Assembly: GCA_019639015.1 (NCBI GenBank)
Contig: JAHBSS010000009.1
Coordinates: 1-46,469, forward strand
DNA from: Cryobacterium sp.
Lineage (GTDB): Bacteria > Actinomycetota > Actinomycetes > Actinomycetales > Microbacteriaceae
Length of the DNA: 46,469 nucleotides
Direction: 5' to 3'
A program made the position numbers and the translations under genes. The notes below the pieces were generated by a model, which was not told the DNA's origin, ran no database searches, and saw only the letters and a program-made list of their open reading frames with translations. This document shows positions 43,605-46,469 of the stretch, in pieces. Position 1 is the stretch's first letter. Every line of letters begins with the position of its first letter.

Positions 43605-44165
43605 CTAGGCATTGCCGCGCCGTTGACGGGCACGCTCAGCAATCTTCCTCGCGCCGCTACCGTTCATGCGCCACCGAGCGAGTTTGATGCTGACTTCGTA
43701 TTCCCTGGCTACTCGCTCGTCGGTCCAGTCGTCGAAGGCATGTTTTCGGGCGTTCTCGGTTGGAATCAGTAGCTCACCCGCAAGATAATCGGCTTCTTGT
43801 TCTTGATCACCGCCGATCCCGCACTTGCGTTCGCTCACTGCGAGAGTCTCCTCAAAGTCGTGATCCAGCGCGTGGTGGGCAATTTCGTGCGCCATGGTCG
43901 CGCGGCGTCTGGTGAGCGCGTGTGCGTCATTGTCGAGGATCACGAACCCCGTACCATTCGGGATGAGCGCTCCCGACAGTTGGCTCCCAACCTGCCGATA
44001 GAAGTGGTCTCGGGCGACTCCATCGAGTGAACCCAAGGTGACTACGGGGAGGCCATACTCTCGGAAGTAGGCGTATGGGTCGAAAGGGCCCAGGGCACAC
44101 GTTTGGAACTCGCTCCTGATTTCGAGAGCGAGTCGCTTAGCAAATGCCTTGAACCCGTAACGCAT
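43605..44165 (-). CDS. ImmA/IrrE-type metallopeptidase
   Basis: 186 residues. The zinc protease motif is MAHEIAHHALDH (His93, Glu94, His97) with the third ligand in QEQEADYLAGELLIP. Such proteases cleave a partner repressor to switch genes on under DNA damage or conjugation, or act in toxin-antitoxin-like pairs. It begins 3 nt after the XRE gene on the same strand, so they form a unit. Convergent with the RloC-like gene. Confidence 0.9.
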   Translation of the reverse strand: MRYGFKAFAKRLALEIRSEFQTCALGPFDPYAYFREYGLPVVTLGSLDGVARDHFYRQVGSQLSGALIPNGTGFVILDNDAHALTRRRATMAHEIAHHALDHDFEETLAVSERKCGIGGDQEQEADYLAGELLIPTENARKHAFDDWTDERVAREYEVSIKLARWRMNGSGARKIAERARQRRGNA

Positions 44166-44168
44166 GTC

Positions 44169-44528
44169 CTATCCGTGTGCGCGTGCTCGTTCAAGGGTTG
44201 CAGCGATAATCTGCTCAAGATATTTGACATCAGTTTCATCTAGATCCTTCTGCGCACGGAGAAGTGGCGCCAGTTGAACTAGGAAATCCGGTTGGGCGTT
44301 CGGTGTCGTATCGCCACTGAAGAACTGCTCGGCAGGTATACCGAGCCATTTTACGATCGTCGCGAATCCATCGGCATCGGGCTTCTGCCCGTTGCCTATT
44401 CGAGAGAGCAGGGAAGGGCTTACACCGATCTCCTGGGCAAGGGAGCGCCATGATGGGTTGCCGCGCTCTTGGCGGGCTGCGCTCAAGGCTGCGTAGAGAA
44501 GAGCTGGGTCAACGGTCGCTTTGGTCAT
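44169..44528 (-). CDS. XRE-family repressor partnered with ImmA/IrrE protease
   Basis: 119 residues. The HTH is SLAQEIGVSPSLLSRIGNGQ, followed by FATIVKWLGIPAEQFF and a helical C-terminus (LLRAQKDLDETDVKYLEQII) that may dimerise or be the protease target. ATG 44528 has no clear ribosome site. It is divergent from two small genes, and repeated TTCGACGC sites lie between, so it probably represses both directions. Confidence 0.88.
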   Translation of the reverse strand: MTKATVDPALLYAALSAARQERGNPSWRSLAQEIGVSPSLLSRIGNGQKPDADGFATIVKWLGIPAEQFFSGDTTPNAQPDFLVQLAPLLRAQKDLDETDVKYLEQIIAATLERARAHG

Positions 44529-44545
44529 GACACGATTATTTCAGA

Positions 44546-44572
44546 TTCGACGCGCCTTTCCGGTTTCGACGC
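44546..44572. promoter_or_regulatory. Candidate XRE operators, two TTCGACGC repeats
   Basis: TTCGACGC occurs at 44546-44553 and 44565-44572, 19 bp apart, roughly two helical turns. A related inverted half-site, GTCGAA, is at 44600. They lie in the divergent XRE/small-gene promoter region. Confidence 0.4.
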
Positions 44573-44624
44573 AATTATGTTTTAGAATTGATACACTAAG
44601 TCGAATTTGCAAAGGAGGTGAATT

Positions 44625-44750
44625 ATGACTACTGGGAAACGTGGACGCAGCGCGGTCACTGGGCGTTTCGTCAAGCAATCCACGGTGACGCGCCATCCAA
44701 AGACGACGATCAACCAGACAACGAAGTCGTCGGGCAAGAAGAGCAAGTAA
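44625..44750 (+). CDS. 41-residue basic protein of the defence island
   Basis: Starts MTTGKRGRSAVTGRFVKQST and is rich in Lys, Arg and Thr throughout (RHPKTTINQTTKSSGKKSK at the end). AAAGGAGGTGA, an almost complete anti-Shine-Dalgarno match, lies 6 nt before ATG. Similar short GRFV-type proteins occur in many bacteria near mobile genes; function is unknown to me. It may bind nucleic acid. Divergent from the XRE repressor. Confidence 0.7.
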   Translation: MTTGKRGRSAVTGRFVKQSTVTRHPKTTINQTTKSSGKKSK

Positions 44751-44810
44751 CACGAGGCAGCCCGCGGAGCGCGGTATATGTACTGATGTGGAATCTTAAG
44801 GAGGTGAAGT

Positions 44811-44981
44811 ATGGAGAGTTATAGCGAGATATTGCTACAGGCGATATTGCAAGGGCTGGCGAATGCGTCGAACATGTTTGTCGCGATGATTGCTCAGAAC
44901 CCTTGGCCGGTTATTGGGTTCGCGGCGCTTGCGGCGCTTAGCACGATGACAGTTCGGCAACGGCGCCATCGAGCTAGGTAG
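44811..44981 (+). CDS. 56-residue single-helix membrane protein
   Basis: Starts MESYSEILLQAILQGLANAS, then one hydrophobic segment (PWPVIGFAALAALSTM) and a basic end (RQRRHRAR). AAGGAGGTGA again lies 6 nt before ATG. The amphipathic start, membrane helix and basic tail resemble small membrane toxins or holin-like proteins, but this is only shape. It is 60 nt after the previous small gene and probably in the same transcript. Confidence 0.65.
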   Translation: MESYSEILLQAILQGLANASNMFVAMIAQNPWPVIGFAALAALSTMTVRQRRHRAR

Positions 44982-45037
44982 ACATGGTGCTGCCCTGCAG
45001 GACTCGCTGCCCGAAACGTAAGTTGAGGGTTTGTTGT

Positions 45038-45067
45038 GGGGCGGCGGCTTGAACGCACCGCCGCCCC
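45038..45067 (+). terminator. GC-rich 10-bp hairpin after the two small genes
   Basis: GGGGCGGCGG (45038-45047) and CCGCCGCCCC (45058-45067) with a 10-nt loop; no T tract. A likely transcript end for the small-gene pair. Further on, GGTTCC-A-GGAACC at 45130-45142 is a small palindrome; nothing else is seen before 45196. Confidence 0.6.
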
Positions 45068-45195
45068 CGAGTCTGTCAAGTTGTTTGCGTAAGGGCGTAT
45101 TGTCTCGGTTTGGGGGTGACGGTAGCTACGGTTCCAGGAACCAACTAGCCAAAATTAGTCCAACTCTTGTCGTGCGCCCCGCGTAGCATGCACCC

Positions 45196-46176
45196 ATGAC
45201 CTTGAAGCCAGAACTACTTGACTGGCTACTCGACACCGACCCGGCCTTGCGTTGGCAAGTGGAGCGGGATCTCGCCGGGGCGCCATCCGAGATTTGGCGG
45301 GCAACGCGCGCGAAGGTCGCTACCGAAGGTTACGGCAAACAGTTGCTTTCAAAGCAAGACCTTGACGGGCAGTGGGCAGGTGGTGCGTTCTTTCCGGAGG
45401 ATTTCGACTTTGAGGGGCCGGAGGCTGCGGATGATGCTGGCCAGCCCTGGACGGCCACAACTTGGTCGCTCAACGCGCTTCGCGAGTGGGGGCTCGATGC
45501 TTCGGTGCTTGCCGGGACCGCAGAGAAGCTAGCGCGAAACAGTCGTTGGGAGTACGAGGACCTTCCCTACTGGCAGGGCGAGGTTGACTGTTGCATCAAC
45601 GGGTACACGCTCGCGAATGGGGCGTGGCTCGGAGTCGACGTTTCAGTGATCGCCGAATGGTTCGTTGAGCATCAGCAACCGGAAGGCGGCTGGAATTGCG
45701 AGTGGGTCAACGGCTCGGTTCGATCGTCGTTTCATTCGACCCTGAATTCGCTCAAAGGCATCCTCTATTTCGAAGAGGCAACCGGCGGCAATGCCGAGCT
45801 CACGAAAGCCCGGCATGCCGGAGAGGAGTTTCTGCTCAAACGCCACCTCATGCGAAAACTCACAACTGGCGAGTTCCCCGGCTACTGGGTCGACAAGTTC
45901 GTGTACCCGTTCCGCTGGTTCTACAGCGCCCTAAACGCCGTCGACTATTTCCGCTCCGCGACCCTGCACGACCAGACACAACCCGACCCCAGAATCTCGG
46001 ATGCGGTAGAAACCATCCGCTCCGCCCGCGAGCCAGACGGCACTTGGCTTCAACAACGCCGCCACCCCGGCCGAGTCTGGTTCGAGGTGGATGTCCCTCC
46101 CGGCGAACCCTCACCGTGGTTGACGTTCTACGCGTTGCGCGCGCTTGACTGGTGGGATTCGGCGCAAGCAAAGTGA
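45196..46176 (+). CDS. Squalene-cyclase/prenyltransferase-fold (alpha-alpha barrel) protein
   Basis: 326 residues with repeated barrel motifs of this superfamily: LLSKQDLDGQWAGG, EHQQPEGGWNCEW, TIRSAREPDGTWLQQ and the matching outer helices. The DCCINGYTLANGAWLG and GYWVDKFVYPFRWFYSALNA segments are typical of a conserved actinobacterial hypothetical group. The DxDD motif of true squalene-hopene cyclases is not evident, so cyclase activity is doubtful. ATG 45196 follows a gene-poor gap. The last 300 bp are very C-rich. Confidence 0.75.
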   Translation: MTLKPELLDWLLDTDPALRWQVERDLAGAPSEIWRATRAKVATEGYGKQLLSKQDLDGQWAGGAFFPEDFDFEGPEAADDAGQPWTATTWSLNALREWGLDASVLAGTAEKLARNSRWEYEDLPYWQGEVDCCINGYTLANGAWLGVDVSVIAEWFVEHQQPEGGWNCEWVNGSVRSSFHSTLNSLKGILYFEEATGGNAELTKARHAGEEFLLKRHLMRKLTTGEFPGYWVDKFVYPFRWFYSALNAVDYFRSATLHDQTQPDPRISDAVETIRSAREPDGTWLQQRRHPGRVWFEVDVPPGEPSPWLTFYALRALDWWDSAQAK

Positions 46177-46247
46177 GGCTTCGATATCCACAGACTGCCC
46201 GGGGAACCTATTTGCAGCAGAAAGCGTTGAAACCATTTAACGGAAGG

Positions 46248-46469
46248 CTAAAAAGTTGCCGCAAACCTCTCTTGCAGGTCCCCGAGCCGTTCGACGGGTT
46301 CGTTCGCGAACACGAGTCGTAGGTAGTTTTTGCCGGAAGGTCCCCAGCCGGTCATCGGCGTGGAGGCTATGCGGCCGCGTTCGAAAAGACGCGCTGAAGC
46401 TTCAGCGGGGGTAAGTCCCATCTTGGTCGTGTCTATTAGGAACGACCAGCCACCGTCAGGGCGCACGAC
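46248..46469 (-). CDS. C-terminal part of a class I/II PLP aminotransferase (cut by window edge)
   Basis: The reverse strand is open from the window end to a stop at 46248, giving 73 residues. RPDGGWSFLIDTTKMGLTPA, then SARLFERGRIASTPMTGWG and NYLRLVFANEPVERLGDL are the small-domain end of aminotransferases (substrate arginine in YLRLVFAN). The PLP lysine and the rest lie outside the window, so substrate and start are unknown. A GTG in this piece is internal, not the start. Confidence 0.8.
   Translation of the reverse strand, partial: VVRPDGGWSFLIDTTKMGLTPAEASARLFERGRIASTPMTGWGPSGKNYLRLVFANEPVERLGDLQERFAATF

Noticed and set aside
44811-44981. Firm call of a membrane toxin or holin
   Set aside because: Only size, one helix and charge support it; no recognised toxin motif, so left as function unknown.
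45130-45142. LexA or SOS box in GGTTCC-A-GGAACC
   Set aside because: It does not match the actinobacterial SOS box (TCGAAC-N4-GTTCGA).

Overview
The window (about 46.5 kb, GC in the mid-50s by eye) reads as the chromosome of an actinobacterium, most likely a small-genome Microbacteriaceae (Rhodoluna/Aquiluna type). The basis is gene content known from Actinomycetota: mycothiol synthase MshD beside an orphan GlnR regulator, SenX3-RegX3 with PhoU, CarD, a DtxR-type IdeR, a WXG100 protein, DUF2332, DUF2530, DUF3027, DUF3263 and DUF4032 proteins, a mycobacterial-type SerC, and a GroEL gene without groES behind CIRCE operators. The moderate GC, the many 4-nt gene overlaps and the frequent leaderless-looking starts suit a streamlined genome. 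No species can be named from this sequence.

Layout. 1-6.4 kb: mshD (cut by the window edge), glnR, small membrane proteins, ygfZ, gpmA, phoU and divergent senX3-regX3. 6.4-11.8 kb: a lipoprotein, carD, an MBL-fold hydrolase, cysS, rlmB and a siderophore-interacting reductase behind an IdeR box. 11.8-19.8 kb: a trans-sulfuration enzyme with a divergent Lrp-type regulator, a DUF4032 kinase-fold protein with an orphan sugar-ABC ATPase, a DsbA-like thioredoxin, tRNA-Thr(UGU) with repeated terminator-like units, msrB and conserved actinobacterial proteins. 19.8-24.7 kb: groL, a lone WXG100 protein, a second two-component system and a 55-residue zinc-ribbon protein.

24.7-29 kb: a SufR-like Fe-S regulator shares a compact, apparently leaderless divergent promoter with an operon of folE, an FAD ferredoxin reductase, a FolP2-type dihydropteroate synthase paralogue and an Rv2671-like (RibD C-domain) reductase. 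It looks like a dedicated pterin or folate-like module whose product is unknown. 29-33.6 kb: a cold-shock protein, DUF3027 and DUF2530 genes overlapping tail to tail by 138 bp, a small collagen-like protein, serC, ideR, a 32-residue ORF ending at a strong terminator, and an HNH nuclease.

33.9-45 kb: a defence island just after tRNA-Arg(CCU). hsdM, an Mrr-family nuclease, hsdS (with four perfect 12-bp repeats in its central spacer) and hsdR are joined by ATGA overlaps and followed two bases later by an RloC/PrrC-like AAA ATPase with a CxxC zinc hook. Then come a convergent XRE/ImmA pair and, divergent from it, two very small genes with unusually strong ribosome binding sites. The window closes with a squalene-cyclase-fold protein and the 3' end of an aminotransferase gene.
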